A stretch of DNA of 64,000 nt from Boesenbergia rotunda (lineage: Eukaryota > Streptophyta > Magnoliopsida > Zingiberales > Zingiberaceae), in NCBI GenBank assembly GCA_024364735.1, contig JAGFNQ010008303.1, positions 21,034-85,033 on the forward strand. Reading direction: 5' to 3'. A program made the position numbers and the translations under genes. The notes under the pieces are model-generated. The model was not told the origin of the DNA. It saw only the letters and a program-made list of their open reading frames with translations, and searched no databases. This document shows positions 44,148 to 56,759 of this stretch, in pieces (position 1 is the stretch's first letter; the number at the start of each line of letters is the position of its first letter).

Positions 44148-45610
44148 CATACATCAGTATGTATTAGACCAAGCAATTCTCCCACTGGATTACCTTTTCC
44201 GGAAAAGGGTAATTTAGTCATCTTGCCTTTTAAGCCTGATTCGCATGTATCAAATGAACCGGGTTCAAATGTTTCCAAAATTCCACATCGGTGTAATTTG
44301 GTCATGCGTTTCTTACTTACATGGCCAAGACGACAATGCCACGTGTAGGAGTCTATTCGATTATCTATTCGAGCACGTTTATTGCTAACTTCGATATTGA
44401 AAACGTCACTGGATAAATCTAACATGTAGATGCCATTGCACAAAGTTCCTTTCCCATAAAGAACGTCATTTAAAGTTATGTAACAACAATTGTTACTAAA
44501 AGTTAAATGATAACCCTTTTCATTCAAACATGAAATAGATACAATGTTCTTTATTAACGAAGGAACAAAATAACAATTATCCAATTCTAAGACACGTCCA
44601 GTAGGGAGCTTTAGCAAATATGTTCCGATGGCAACAGCAGCAATCTTTGCTCCATTTCCAACTCGCAAATTTGCTTCTCCTTTGACGAGTCTTCTTCTAT
44701 TCCTTAGCCCCTGTATGTCATTACATATATGTGAGCTACACCCAGTATCAAGTACCCAGGTATTAGAGGAAATAGAGTGACATTCAATTACGAAGATACC
44801 TAAAGAGGATGGGGCATCGGATGCCTTATTCTTCAAGGACTCACGATAAACCTTGCAGTTTCTTCGCTAGTGACCCTCCTTGCCACAATGATGGCAATTT
44901 CCTATTGGTTTCTTTTCAGTCTTTTTGGCCTTTTTCTTCTTCCCTTTATTCTGTTCTTTGGCCTTCCTCTTAGAACCTTTCTTCGAGGAACCAACTAACA
45001 GTACCATCTTTTGATCCGGCTTTACCGAAGCCTCCACAGTCTTCAGCAGGTTGAGCAACTCAGGAATGGTAGTCTCTAGTTTGTTCATCCGATAGTTCAT
45101 CATAAATTGTGAATAACTTTTGGGCAAACAACTCAGAATTAAGTCAATACTTAGTTCATGATCCATTGCAAAACCGAGTGTGCTCAGTCGCTCAATGTAC
45201 CCCAACATCTTTAACACAAACTGTGAGGCAGAAGTGCCTTCCTGCATCTTAGTGGTGAAGAGGAGTCTGGAGACTTCGAACCTTTCGGATCTCGCCTACT
45301 CTTCAAACAACTCATGAAGATGGAAGATGATGGTATAAGCATCCATATGATCATGCTGCTTTTGCAGCTCAGGTATCATAGAGGCTAGCATGATGCAACT
45401 CGCATGTTCAGAATCGGTCACATGTTTCTGATAGGCCACTAGCTGGTCTGGAGTTGCACCTTCTAGAGGTTGGTTAGGAAGTTGATCTTCAAGGACATAA
45501 GCAAGCTTCTCTGCCTTGAGGACTATCCTCAGGTTTCGAAGCCAGTTCATGAAGTTGGGCCCAGTCAGTTTATTGGTATCCAAAATGGAACGCAAATTCA
45601 GAGAAGACAT
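44148..45610 (-). pseudogene. Copia2 Gag, protease and integrase start, two nonsense codons
   Basis: A single frame from the ATG at 45610. Gag: LTGPNFMNWLRNLRIVL, LQKQHDHMDAYTIIFHL, then the second half (ASQFVLKMLGYIERLSTLGF) and a Lys-rich stretch. The zinc knuckle is CHHCGKEGH-x-RRNC. Protease has WVLDTGCSSHICND; the integrase zinc finger has WHCRLGHVSKKRM. The frame ends within the integrase core at the first catalytic Asp region (IHTDVC). Stops are TAG at 45296-45298 (CAG>TAG) and TAG at 44867-44869 in the zinc knuckle (TGG>TAG). The expected second Cys of the integrase C-x2-C is replaced (CESGLKGKM). Confidence 0.92.
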
Positions 45611-47322
45611 GATCGAGTGATTATCCTAGAAATACAAATTGAGATTATGTGAGAAGAATGATAAAGAATGTATCAACATACATTAATTAAAAAATCCTAT
45701 TTATTTTTCAAATTGAATAACCCTTTTTATCAATTCGGGAGATTGTAGGAGCATCTCCAAATAGGTTGATATCCAACCATAGATAAGAACAACCATGGCT
45801 GTGGCCATCAAATTTTTCTTAGCTATGAAGGTAGGTAATTATACCGATTACATATCACATATATGTAACTATCACTTTATGCTATCAACTAATTGAATGT
45901 TTGCATAAATCATTGGGTTGATAACTCATTAACAATTATGCATCAATATACATAGCACCCAACTGCACCTCTCTTTACATCGACCTTGGCTGTGGCACAA
46001 CAAATCGATGCTCCAAGCTTAAGGCTGACCCATTAATCAAGAAAAAGTTTTAATATGGTTGGAGCTCATTCAACCGTTTAGTCAGGCTTGGATGTGTCCA
46101 ACAACCAAAACTAAGGATTGACCTCTGACTCCAACTATATTATTCATAAACTAATTCCATGGTTTGAACATGTTGAGGTTCAAGCTAGGCATGGATGTGT
46201 CCATCAACCCAAACGAGAAACAAAACTCCGATTCTAACCATATTAATGGAAGGTGTTGGCCTTAATATTTTGTAAGGGGTTTTGGGTCTCATCCTTTCTT
46301 TTCTAAGCACATTCATGACATTGAATTATGTCATGACTAACGATTTCCTTAATAGAGTATGTATGTGACTTAATTTATCAAGTCTCATTAATTGAATTAG
46401 GAACCGGATTTCCTAATTCTAATTTCATATTTTATTAAAGGAATTGTTTTGGGAAACACTTTCCTAAATTGACATAATCAATTTCGGAAATAATATGTTT
46501 AAGACTTTGATTTCTCTAAATCAAATCTTATTAAATTAAGAGAGAGATTCCCTTAATTTAACCACATATTATTTTCATGAAAATCTCTTTTAAGAAACTC
46601 TATAGGAAACCATTTTCGTAATTAATTTTGGAGACAACAATATGTAAGAGCATCACCTCTTAAATCATATTTTATTTATGGATTTAATTAATTACAACAA
46701 ATCATTTTCTAAGGGTGGCTCCCCGAGGCTCAGATACCCAAAGAAAAATAATTTATTGTAAATCCAATTTGGACGGCTCCCCGAGACTCAATCCAAATCA
46801 AACATGACAATTTCATTTAAAATTGGTAATTTAAATTACAACAACTAACTTTAAATTGGACGGCTCCCCGAGGCTCAATCCAAAATAAAGAATTTTGTTG
46901 TCAATTTAAAAACCAATTCAAATTTCATTGTCAACTAACTGTCCATAAATTTGTCTAGACTTTCTTGAAAGAAAGTGTCCAAAATTACGAGATTTCATAA
47001 ATAGGTTTTCAGAATAACTGTAAGTTTCTGGTACAAAAAAAACTTACATATTTCCAAAATTAAAAAATTTCTAAAATAGAAAAATTTCCAAAATTGGAAA
47101 GTTTCCAAAGATGGGAAGTTTTCACAATTATTATAAAATTTCAGAAACTAGAAAATTTCAAAAGTTTGCGAAATTTCATGAGGATTTCCAAACTTTGAAA
47201 TTCCTAAATCTAAAATTTATTATAATTAGAAAGTTTCCATAATTGAAAAAAAAATTTTCTAAAATTGAGATTATGACAAAGTTTTTCGCAAAATAATTAT
47301 ATGATTATGTCGAACACTAACC
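45611..47322 (-). other. Leader of Copia2
   Basis: No gene is seen. It is an AT-rich leader with a repeated GC-rich motif, ggctccccgagRctcaatcc, near 46726, 46786 and 46861, and several motifs of the type aaaatttccaaaatt. A leader this long is compatible with an untranslated region carrying packaging signals, but that is inferred. Confidence 0.55.
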
Positions 47323-47335
47323 GGCTCTGATACCA
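47323..47335 (-). other. Primer-binding site of Copia2
   Basis: The minus strand reads TGGTATCAGAGCC next to the LTR end, matching initiator tRNA-Met. Confidence 0.9.
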
Positions 47336-47336
47336 C

Positions 47337-49622
47337 TGTTGGGACCGAGTGCATGTTGACAAGGATACGGGTTCGTAAAATTTTAAATTTTTACATGCAG
47401 CGGAAGAATTAGCATAAAATAATTTCACAAATTATTTTAACCACGTATCTAGCATGCGACCTTATGATGTGTAGACGTAATCATAAATTAAAACTTTGCA
47501 GAAAAGTAAACTAATTTACTTTAATACCTCGCGTAACTCGAAGTAAGGGACGAGATCCAACCGTAGCGTCCCTTGGAAGCTCCGCCTCTATTCACGTCCA
47601 CGCCGAGTTCTCTTCGGGATGACTTCGCAAAGTTACGAGTTTTGTGCCGACGAGAACTACTAGATTCTCTATAGGCACAACTAGAAGATCAAGAGAGAAG
47701 AAAGGAAACTAACCACCAAGAATCGGAATCCAAATTCTGGGAAGGAAGGAGATGCGATCCGCTTCTTCTTCTTCGACTTCTACTTGGTGGAGTCGACTCA
47801 CGCCAACCCTTGGGTTGTGTGAGGTGCGGCGGCCCTAGCACTCAAGAAGGGCACCGGCCCTAGGATTCTAAGAGGGCGCCGACCCTAAGAGGAAGAGAGG
47901 GAGAGAAGAGAATAAGAGAGAGAGAGAGAGAGAGAGGAAGCTAATAATCTCTTGATTACTCAAATTTGAATTAAGGGCTTGCCTTTGGTTCCTTTATATA
48001 GTAGCATCTCCCTTGCCAAGTCTCCCTCTTAACTGAATTTTCATAACAAATTTATCCTATAAATTCTCTTATGAATTATTCCGTTTAAACCAAGTTTTAT
48101 TATAACTAATTTTATAATAAAACAAATACTTCTCTCTTTTAATTATGGAATAAAATTTGTATAAAATTTTCTTATCATGGATAAATCAATTCATAATTGA
48201 TTTATAAATTAAAATTAAACTAATTCATGGTTCATTTTAATTTCCATAAAATGAATAAATTTCTACAAATTTCTTTATAAATCTCTTTATATAAATTTCT
48301 TTATATATCAATTTATTTATCCATAATTCATAAAACAAATCACGCTAGATTTATTTTATTAATTAAACCAATTAAATTGGTTTTCCCCTTTTAATGGCCG
48401 GCCAAACCAAGAGGGTGGACATCCTCTTTGGCCGGCCAAACCAAGCCGATCCCATCGCGAATTAAACTCATTTAATTCGCCCAATAAGCCTTCAAAAGAC
48501 TTAGCCATTTTTAACTTCCATTGCGCCTCTGATAAATTCAGATTCGACTTATTTCTCTTGATCGGAAAATCCAATTTTCAACTCGTTTTAAATCCCTCGG
48601 ATTACTCGTAGTGCATGTGACCAAATAGGCTTTCGATTTATGTTGGCCGTCTATAATTAACCAATTATAGAACGATCATGAGTGGCACCTAGTAGTACAT
48701 CATGACCCCCAATTAATCGAAAGATCAACGGTTGACCTCAGAAGTAATTCTGAAACCCTTCAGCAGCACTAATGAATCGTGCCCCATTCCCTTCACCATC
48801 TTATACCCACTTGGTTCAGGATACGGTCTATCTGTGTCAGTCCCCACTAGGCTGACTACGTCACACCTAGCCCAAGTAATGTCTTTCTCGTCCTTTGGAT
48901 TTCTAATTACTCTCATGTATTTAAGAGACTTGCACTCTAAACATGATATGCTCTGGCCAGAGGCTTTGAGTAACAATCCGACGATAGGCCTGGGTATACA
49001 TCTCCTCGCAAGGAGTGGTGAATCCTTTGTAGGCTGTTCAAACATCTACGGGCACTTCGGCTTATACCCAATCATCCTGGGTCCACACCTCCTTGGAGAT
49101 GCTTGCTTAAGATGTTAAAGTATAAGTCTCCATGACCAAGATGACTTGAACACCGCAAGTCAAAGGAACATCGCACTTAAGCTGTAGTAATAACTTCAGT
49201 GACATATCTTTATAGATTACCATATGAAGTTTTACAGCTAGTCACTCCAATGAACTAGTTCCCTTAACTAGCATCCATGTTTATCTCCGGACATCCCAAT
49301 GTCACCAGCCAGTGAGAATCAGCTGATTAGAGAATAACCCATGCTAGTCTCAACAGAATTGATAGTGTCCGTTTTTATCAATTCATCGACTAGGGATATT
49401 TTAAATACTTCACAATTGCACATGTAGAGTTAATCACTAGTTGTGATCCCATCACAAATTCTCTTATGCTGCGAATTGTATTGCGGACATTCAGTAGATG
49501 AGTTTAAGATCTCAATCAAATACACAAACATGTATACTCAAATAGTGAATTATCATTTATTAAAATAAATGTTTACAATCATAAGGCGATTGCCTTAGGA
49601 CACTTCTCTCATATTACTAACA
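47337..49622 (-). repeat. 5' LTR of Copia2
   Basis: 2286 bp; in element orientation it begins TGTTAGTAATATGAGAG and ends CCCAACA next to the PBS. It includes ggccggccaaaccaag repeats (about 48396-48445) and an agagag run at 47920-47935. Confidence 0.85.
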
Positions 49623-49756
49623 CTACTTGGCATTAGATTCTTAATTGATGACTTGAGATGAATAATTTGTACCTAGTGAGGATTAGTCTTATTTTTGTAA
49701 CACATACATGTGATTGTACTCTAGAACTTGCTTAGGTTCTTTCAAAACCAAATTTC
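49623..49756. other. Short flank between Copia2 and G2
   Basis: I recognise no feature. The last five bases (ATTTC, 49752-49756) are the G2 target duplication; the host sequence continues at 59232. Confidence 0.7.
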
Positions 49757-52221
49757 TGTAGCGACCCACCTTCTCCTGCCTTAGACGGATCGTTACTTCT
49801 GTCTACTTCTCGACTCTAATGCACGACTAAAGAATGCGGAAATCTTTTTTTTTTCTTCTCAATTTAAATCTATCTATGATATACTAACTCTAATAGTCAT
49901 GCATGATACCATGTTACACTTTCTTCCTCAAAAACTCCTAAGATGAAACTTATTGAAACTTGCCTCGCCCAACTCCACTTTCGGGTATCAGTCGACTGAT
50001 ACTGTATCAGTCGACTGATAGGCCTGAAAACAGAATTTTCAGATTTCGGCACTTGCTTCAAAACTCCACCAAACCTATACTTTCGAGCCAAATAGAATCA
50101 TGACACCATTTCTATACTCTAGACCAGTTTTCCAATCAATTTAGCCAATCAAAATGAATCCATAAACTTGTAATTAGGACTTTTGCGGAAGGAAATAAGT
50201 TATTCAAGGTTATATGAACTTTAACAATAGAGTGTGTACCAATCTTGACTCCTATGCATTCATAACACCAAATACATGTTCTATAACCTTGCTAAAGCAT
50301 TATGAAATGTGAATGCAACTTTTCTAAGCATAATTGAGCAATAAAACTTGATTTAAAAGGGAAACTAGTCCTATCTTTGGCACATGCATTAATAACTCCA
50401 ATAAAGTATCAATATCTCAAACTACTCACACTTCTACTCATCCAATGCAATCATAAGGATATGTATGCTAAATGAAATGACATGGAATCTTTATTCTACG
50501 AAATTGAGCATGTAAAACTATCCAAAGCTTAAAAGTTCGCTAAACTCCATAAAGCAATAACTTGGAATTTGAATAAACTAAAACATTGTAATTCAAATAA
50601 TTAAATTATCTCGTCTTAAGGATCTCTCCAAAATCAGCCACCACACACACTTTGCTCAGCACCGCCTCGTCGCCTTCCTTCAGAATTGCTTGCCTTTACC
50701 TTTATCTGCAGTAAGAGGAAAATGCAACTAGTAAGCAAAAAGCTTAGTAAGTACTATCTAGCTCACAAAATCTCAAATGTGCAAACATGCTTCTTGAACA
50801 ATATGAAAATCATATGAGATACTGATATGCTTGAAAGAAAACTAAGAACATGTATAACTCAAAACATGCATACTCAAGCATTATTAAATCTTAATTTACT
50901 TTTCTTGGCTCAACTTGAAACTTTAGCTATTCTTTAACTTTTTGAAAACTCTTTAAATTTTCGAAACTTTGCTAAAGCATATACTTGAAAATAATAATCA
51001 CTTGGATCCACTGAAGACGTAAGTACCATCTGATATGCGCGTTCCCTAAAAGGTTGGGGTAGCGAGCCACCAATCCTAATAGAGCAGACCTTGGTCTACC
51101 AGGGCCAAGACCTTGGAATTGGACACCTGGATTTCTTTAACGACGCCCTTGGACGCCGGGTACTGGCCTTATAAAATAAAATAGCTTTTCTTTCTTTTCT
51201 TTCTTATCTGTAAATGCCTTGGCATTTTCTGGAGCACCTTGCGTGCTAAAATCCCTAAGTCTTGACTTTTGGGGATTTCTTAAGGCCTTGGCCTTTTCTT
51301 TTCTTATCTTTATCTTTTCTTTTCTTTTCTCATAGCTTTTCTTGGACCCTAAACTCACATAGGGTATTAATCAACATATATAAGCATATAATGAACTAAG
51401 ATCACATGCAAAAATCTTAACAAGAAGTAAATATCTCTTTTAAAAACTTTTAAGGGAAATTCTTGCGGAAAAACCGCCTCTTACTGCAGGTGAGCAGTAC
51501 TTACATTGATATCTTGGACTTACAACCAAGATTGACGTCTAGGACTCGAGAGAAACTTGAGATCTCGGAGAATTCTTCACGTCTACGCGTTCCTCTCGCC
51601 GCGGGGATCCCGAATATAGAATTATCTCTTGGAGAAGAGCCTTGACCGGCCCCCTAGAGCTTGGTGTAGTTTCGCCCAGAAGAGGAGGGGTCGGCGTGAG
51701 GGTTTGGAGAGGAGAGAAAATAAAACTTCTCTCTTTAATTACCTATTTATACTTATGGGGCGGATTAACCTAACTACACCTTAAATATAGGTCTCTCCAT
51801 CCTTTTCTGTGCTTGATACCCTAGCCCAGCTGGTCGCGCGCGTTTCTGGTTTCGTGCTGGTCGCGGGTTCGATCCACCAGCTGCACTTAATTGGTTTTTC
51901 CATTTATACTTATGGGGGCAAATCGACCTAACTACCCCTTAAATATAGGTCTCTCCTTCCTTTTCTGTGCTTGATACCCTAGCCCGGCTGGTTGCGCGCG
52001 CGGGCTGTTTCGTGGTGGTCGCGGGTTCAATCCACCGGCTGCCCTTAAACGTTTTTATTATTTTTCTTTTTATTTTTCTTTTTCTAAAAACACCAAACGG
52101 ACTCGGAAAATTCCATAAAAATACTCTAAAAATTCCTAAAAATATCTAGAATATTTCTAAACCATTTCTAAATAATTCTAAGGACTTTAAGTACTAAAAA
52201 TGGAAATTTTGGGGCGTTACA
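49757..52221 (-). repeat. 3' LTR of G2
   Basis: 2465 bp. In plus coordinates it begins tgtagcgaccc and ends ggggcgttaca. It has a terminal hairpin (gtagcgacccacc ... ggatcgttac, 49758-49797), two cagtcgactg palindromes (about 49990-50020), and a 157-bp tandem repeat (51746 and 51903) each containing a tRNA-like B-box (gggttcgatcc, gggttcaatcc). Confidence 0.93.
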
Positions 52222-52240
52222 ATCCCCCATACCTTATAAA
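52222..52240 (-). other. Polypurine tract of G2
   Basis: The minus strand reads aaggtatgggggatt immediately before the LTR start TGTAACGCC. This is the usual plus-strand priming site. Confidence 0.8.
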
Positions 52241-52249
52241 AAGTTCGTC

Positions 52250-53460
52250 CTCGAACTTAGAATAATTCTGGATATCTCTCTCTCATGCTGTCCTCACGTT
52301 CCCAAGTAGCCTCTTCATGCTTTTGATTCTGCCAGATGACCTTCACTAGTGGCACTTCTTTGTTTCTTAATCTTTTAACTGCTTTGTCCACTATCTGTGT
52401 CGGTCTGCTCTCATAGCTAAGATCTTCTTGGATCTATACTGACTGAGGCTGAATCACTTGGCTAGGGTCGTGAATACACTTCTTTAGCATGGAGACATGA
52501 AATGTACTGTGGATAGCTGACATATCCTCTGGTAAGTCCAACTCATATGCTACCTTACCAACCCTCTTCATGATCTTGTAGGGTCCTATGTAGCGAGGAC
52601 TTAGCTTGCCCTTTTTGCCAAATCTCATCACTCCCTTCATAGGAGCGACCTTGAGAAATACTGAATCTCCAACTTGGAATTCAAGTGGCCTACGGCGTGT
52701 GTCAGCATAACTCTTCTGTCTACTCTGGGCAGTCTCAATCCTCTGGCGGATCGTCTGGATAGCCTGAGTGGTCTCATCTATAAACTCAGTCTGGCTGTCT
52801 AGTCCTGACTCCATTTCTTTCTTCTCACCAGCTTCTTGCCAACATATGGGTGATCTACATTTCCTGCCATATAATGCCTCATAAGGCGCCATCCTGATGG
52901 TGGCCTGATAGCTATTGTTGTAGGCAAACTCAACTAAGCACAGAAATTTGCACCAACTACCCTTAAAGTCCAACGCACAAGCCCTGAGCATGTCTTCTAA
53001 AATCTGATTTACTCTCTCTGTTTGTCCATCTGTTTGGGGATGGAAGGCTGTGCTGAACTGAAGTTTGGTGCCTAGGGCGTCCTGAACACACCTCCAAAAA
53101 TGGGAGATGAATCGCCCATCTCTGTCAGAAACGATCGACTTCGGACTCCGTGAAGCCTGATTACTTCTTTCACGTACAGCTGTGCTAACTGCTCTACCGA
53201 ATGCGATAACTTGATGGCTAGGAAGTGGGCAGACTTGGTCAATCTGTCCACTATCACCCAAATTGCATCGTGTCCATGGGTGGTTCTTGGAAGACCTGTG
53301 ACAAAGTCCATGGATATTTCTTCCCACTTCCACTCTGGAATGGGAAGAGGCTGCAGAACTCCTCCTGGTCTCTGGTGCTCGGCTTTGACCCTCTGGCAGG
53401 TCAAGCAGGTACTGATATATCTGGCCACGTCTCGCTTGAGTCCAGACCACCAGAATCTTT
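52250..53460 (-). pseudogene. G2 integrase and chromodomain, frameshifted
   Basis: Integrase residues are spread over two frames. The zinc-finger end and first catalytic Asp lie in one frame (ARYISTCLTCQRVKAEH; WEEISMDFVTGLP, 53072-53428). The second Asp and Glu lie in another (VSDRDGRFISHFW; FHPQTDGQTERVNQ, 52434-53150). The C-terminal part has the IGPYKIMKRVGKVAYELDLP and HSTFHVSMLKKC motifs. After a TAG at 52434-52436 the same frame continues into a chromodomain-type tail (VPLVKVIWQNQ; EATWEREDSMRERYPELF). Chromodomains in this lineage direct insertion to heterochromatin. Confidence 0.9.
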
Positions 53461-54330
53461 CTTTAAATCTTGATACATCTTGGTAGAACCAGGATGCATA
53501 GAGTACGGGGTACTGTGGGCTTCTTCTAGAATATTCTTTCTTAGTTCCTCATCATTGGGGACGCAAAGGCGGTCTCCAAAATAGAGTATGCCACTATCTG
53601 ATACTCGAAACTCTGAATTTCCTGCCTCTTGGATCCCCTGCTTGATTTTCTGGATCTCTGGGTCTTGACTTTGCTTTCTTTGTATATCCACAAGCAGGGT
53701 TGACTCTAGAGTCAATGCAGAAAGTTGCCCAATTATTACCTCGACTCCAAAATTCTTTATTTCTTTCTGAAGTGGTAGAGACAGTGATGATAGGGACACC
53801 AGTGCTGCACAGGATTTTCTGCTCAGTGCATCTGCCACTTTATTAGCTTTACCTGGGTGGTAGAGGATTTCACAGTCATAATCTTTGACCAACTCTAGCC
53901 ACCTGCGCTGCCTCATATTCAGATCCTTCTGAGTGAAAAAGTACTTCAAACTCTGATGGTCTGTGAAGATCCTGCACTGCACTCCATACAGGTAGTGTCT
54001 CCAGAGCTTCAGTGCAAAAACCACAGCTGCTAGCTCAAGGTCATGCGTAGGGTAATTCTTCTCGTAGTCCTTGAGCTGTCTGGAGGCATATGCTATCACT
54101 TTACCGTCTTGCATGAGGACAGCTCCAAGGCCCATCTTGGATGCATCACTGTAGATGTCAAAGGCCTTGTCACTCTCTGGAACAGTCAGGATGGGAGCAC
54201 TGGTCAGTCTCTTCTTCAGCTCTAGAAAACTGTGCTCGCATTTATCTGACCATTCAAACTTCTTGTTCTTTCTGGTCAAGGCTGTGAGTGGAGAGGCTAT
54301 CCTGGAAAAGTCCTCCACAAATTTTCTGTA
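53440..54330 (-). pseudogene. G2 RNase H and start of integrase
   Basis: RNase H and connection region: DIYSDASKMGLGAVLMQDGK, YASRQLKDYEKNYPTHDLEL, FTDHQSLKYFFTQKDLNMRQ. It is followed by the integrase HHCC finger start (EEAHSTPYSMHPGSTKMYQDLK), after which a frameshift near 53440-53460 breaks the frame. Within this stretch the frame is open. Confidence 0.92.
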
Positions 54331-54339
54331 ATATCCTGC

Positions 54340-55213
54340 CAGGCCTAAGAAGCTTCTGATTTACTGGCATTCTTGGGTCTACACCAGTTGCTGACTGCTT
54401 CTATCTTGGCTGGATCAACTTGAATGCCTTCTTTGGATACAATGTGACCTGGAAGGTCACCTGATCTAGCCAAAACTCACACTTTGAGAATTTTGCATAG
54501 AGCTTCTCCTGCTGAAGGATCTGCAACACTATCCTCAAGTGTGTAGCATGGTCCTCTGGAGTCTGTGAGTATATGAGAATATCATCAATAAATACAATGA
54601 CGAATTTATCGAGATACTCCCTGAAGATGTGGTTCATAGCTCCATGAAGACTGCTGGAGCATTGGTTACTCCAAAAGGCATTACTACAAATTCGTAGTGG
54701 CCGTATCTTGTCCTGAAGGCCGTCCTAGGGATGTCACTTTCTTTAACCTTCAGCTGATGATACCCAGAACGCAGATCTATCTTCGAGAACACTGTAGCCC
54801 CTTTGAGTTGATCAAATAAATCATCTATTCTAGGAAGGGGGTACTTTTCTTGATGGTTACCTTGTTCAGAGCTCTGTAGCTATGCACAGACGCACAGACC
54901 CATCCTTCTTCTTGACGAAAAGTACAGGAGCTCCCCAAGGTGAATGACTAGGGCGGATGAAACCCTTGTCAAGCAGCTCTTGCAATTGTTCTTGTAATTC
55001 TTTCAGTTCTGCTGGTGCCATGCGATGAGGTGCCTTCGAAATTGGGTTGGTTCCTGGGGCCAACTCAATTTCAAACTCAATTTCCCGATTGGGAGGGAGT
55101 CCTGGTAACTCTTCAGGAAACACCTCAGGATAGTCACAGACTACCCTCACTTCTTCTCTCTTCAATCCTTGTCCTTGACTCGCATCCACTATATGAGCTA
55201 GAAACCAGAGCAC
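54340..55213 (-). pseudogene. G2 reverse transcriptase, several frame breaks
   Basis: The N-terminal RT is in 54866-55213 (PEVFPEELPGLPPNREI; SPWGAPVLFVKKKDGSVRLC). The middle (DLRSGYHQLKVKESDI; RTAFRTRYGHYEF) lies around 54690-54790 in a different frame. The catalytic FIDDILIYS is in 54401-54637 and intact, unlike in G1. At least three small insertions or deletions break the domain. Confidence 0.9.
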
Positions 55214-56340
55214 CCCTTCTCTGACATTCTCTGAGCTTGTAAGGTAGGTAGGAACCTATTTATCTTTCTCCTTGGGTCTCCAATAAACTCAACGAAGGTT
55301 CTGCTTCTGGTGTGAACTTGACTTTTTCTTGCGGCAGTCTATAGAAGCATTATACTTGCTCAAGAAGTCCATTCCTAAAATGACATCGTAATCCTTCATC
55401 TCAAGGACTAACAAGTCACTGTAGAGCTCTCGGTTGGAAATCTAGATTGATACTGCCCTTAGCCTCTCAGTAGAGGCCATTACTTCCCCTGACGGTAAGG
55501 TTGTTAAGAACTTCATCGTTCAACCTTTCTGGTGGCCTTTATACTGTTTAAGTAGTGCTCAGTGATCAAAGCACTACTTATTAGTTCTTGGAGGTTTGCA
55601 GCCTCTTAACACCGCTAGCCCCCTTCAACGCTATCTCAGGCCTTAACATCTTGAGCATTAGCCTAACTATCTCTTTTTCTGTGCTAACTAGCTCTGGGCA
55701 CAGATGAGCTAACCGCTTAAACATCTTCACTGCTTCATCCACGGATAGTTCTCCTTGTCTGAACTCCGTGAATTCATCATAATGTTGTTGGTTACTTGCA
55801 TGTGAAAGTATTCTTCGAAGAACTCAGTCTCGAAGTCGGCCCATGTCATCTGGCTGACATTTCTCTTGGCCTTGACTCTCTTCCACTATATTCTAGCATC
55901 TCCCGTAAGGCAGAAAGATGCACACTTTATCTTCTCTACCTCATGCCAGTCCAGTAGCCCTACTATTCTTTCCAACGTTTTGAACCATGCTTAAGCATCC
56001 CATGGTTTGCTTGTGCCTGGGAAGTTCCCTGGCTTCAGTTTCTCCTACTGAATGAGGTACGCTTCTTGCCTTACTCCCCTTGCCGAACTACGGATGTAAT
56101 CGATGGGTCTTCGATACAACTGGTGCCACTACATTCGCCACGGCGAGGTAATAATAACGACCTGCTGGTTAGCCATCTAGTGGCAATAACTTGTGTTGTT
56201 CTGCTAACTGTCTCTGTAACTGAGCCACCACGTCTAAGAGATTTGGTGGGGGTACTGACTCTGTTGCCTCTTGCCCTCTAGGAGCTTGCTCCTCGTTTTG
56301 GGCCTTTCTAGGACGTCCTCAAATGTATAACTTAACACTT
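55214..56340 (-). pseudogene. gag: G2 Gag and protease remnants
   Basis: Minus-strand translation with stops shows the gag domain (AWFKTLERIVGLLDWHEVEK, FCLTGDARI, VSQMTWADFETEFFEEYFH; about 55760-56010) and the protease C-terminal half (VLEMKDYDVILGMDFLSKYN; about 55360-55430). The protease catalytic DTG region and the zinc knuckle are missing, which indicates an internal deletion near 55530-55600. Confidence 0.8.
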
Positions 56341-56745
56341 AATGGTAATATTCCCAAACTTGCTTTAGGATATAACAAGACCTTGGTCTTGATTCTCATC
56401 TCATTTCTTAGTCCTAGAACTCGTTCTAGGGCTTAGTAAGACCTTGGTCTTACTCAAAACTTTTATCAAGCACCATGCGTGCCATAATCCCAAAACTTAC
56501 TTTTGGGCAAATCAAGTAAGTACTTAAGCATTTCTCTAATATCCATTCTAGGGATTAAACATGATTCCGTGATACTAAGGTATTAAACATGCTTCCTTGT
56601 TCTATGCACATATGAGTAAGTACTTAAGCATTTCTCTATACTGAATTAAGTAAAGGAGCAATAGAAAAACTGAAACTTAAAGCTTTCTTACTTGAAGACG
56701 GCAAGGTTGATGCTGATGTGTGTGTGATGCTGGAGAATGGGAACT

Positions 56746-56757
56746 GCTCTGATACCA
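56746..56757 (-). other. Primer-binding site of G2
   Basis: The minus strand reads TGGTATCAGAGC two bases from the 5' LTR end, an initiator tRNA-Met site. Confidence 0.92.
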
Positions 56758-56759
56758 CC

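Larger units (their letters stand above)
44148..49622 (-). mobile_element. Copia2, truncated Ty1/copia element with 5' LTR
   Basis: In minus orientation: 5' LTR (49622-47337), PBS (47335-47323), leader of about 1.7 kb, gag, protease and the start of integrase, then truncation at 44148. RT, RNase H and 3' LTR are absent. Its LTR differs from that of Copia1. Confidence 0.9.
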
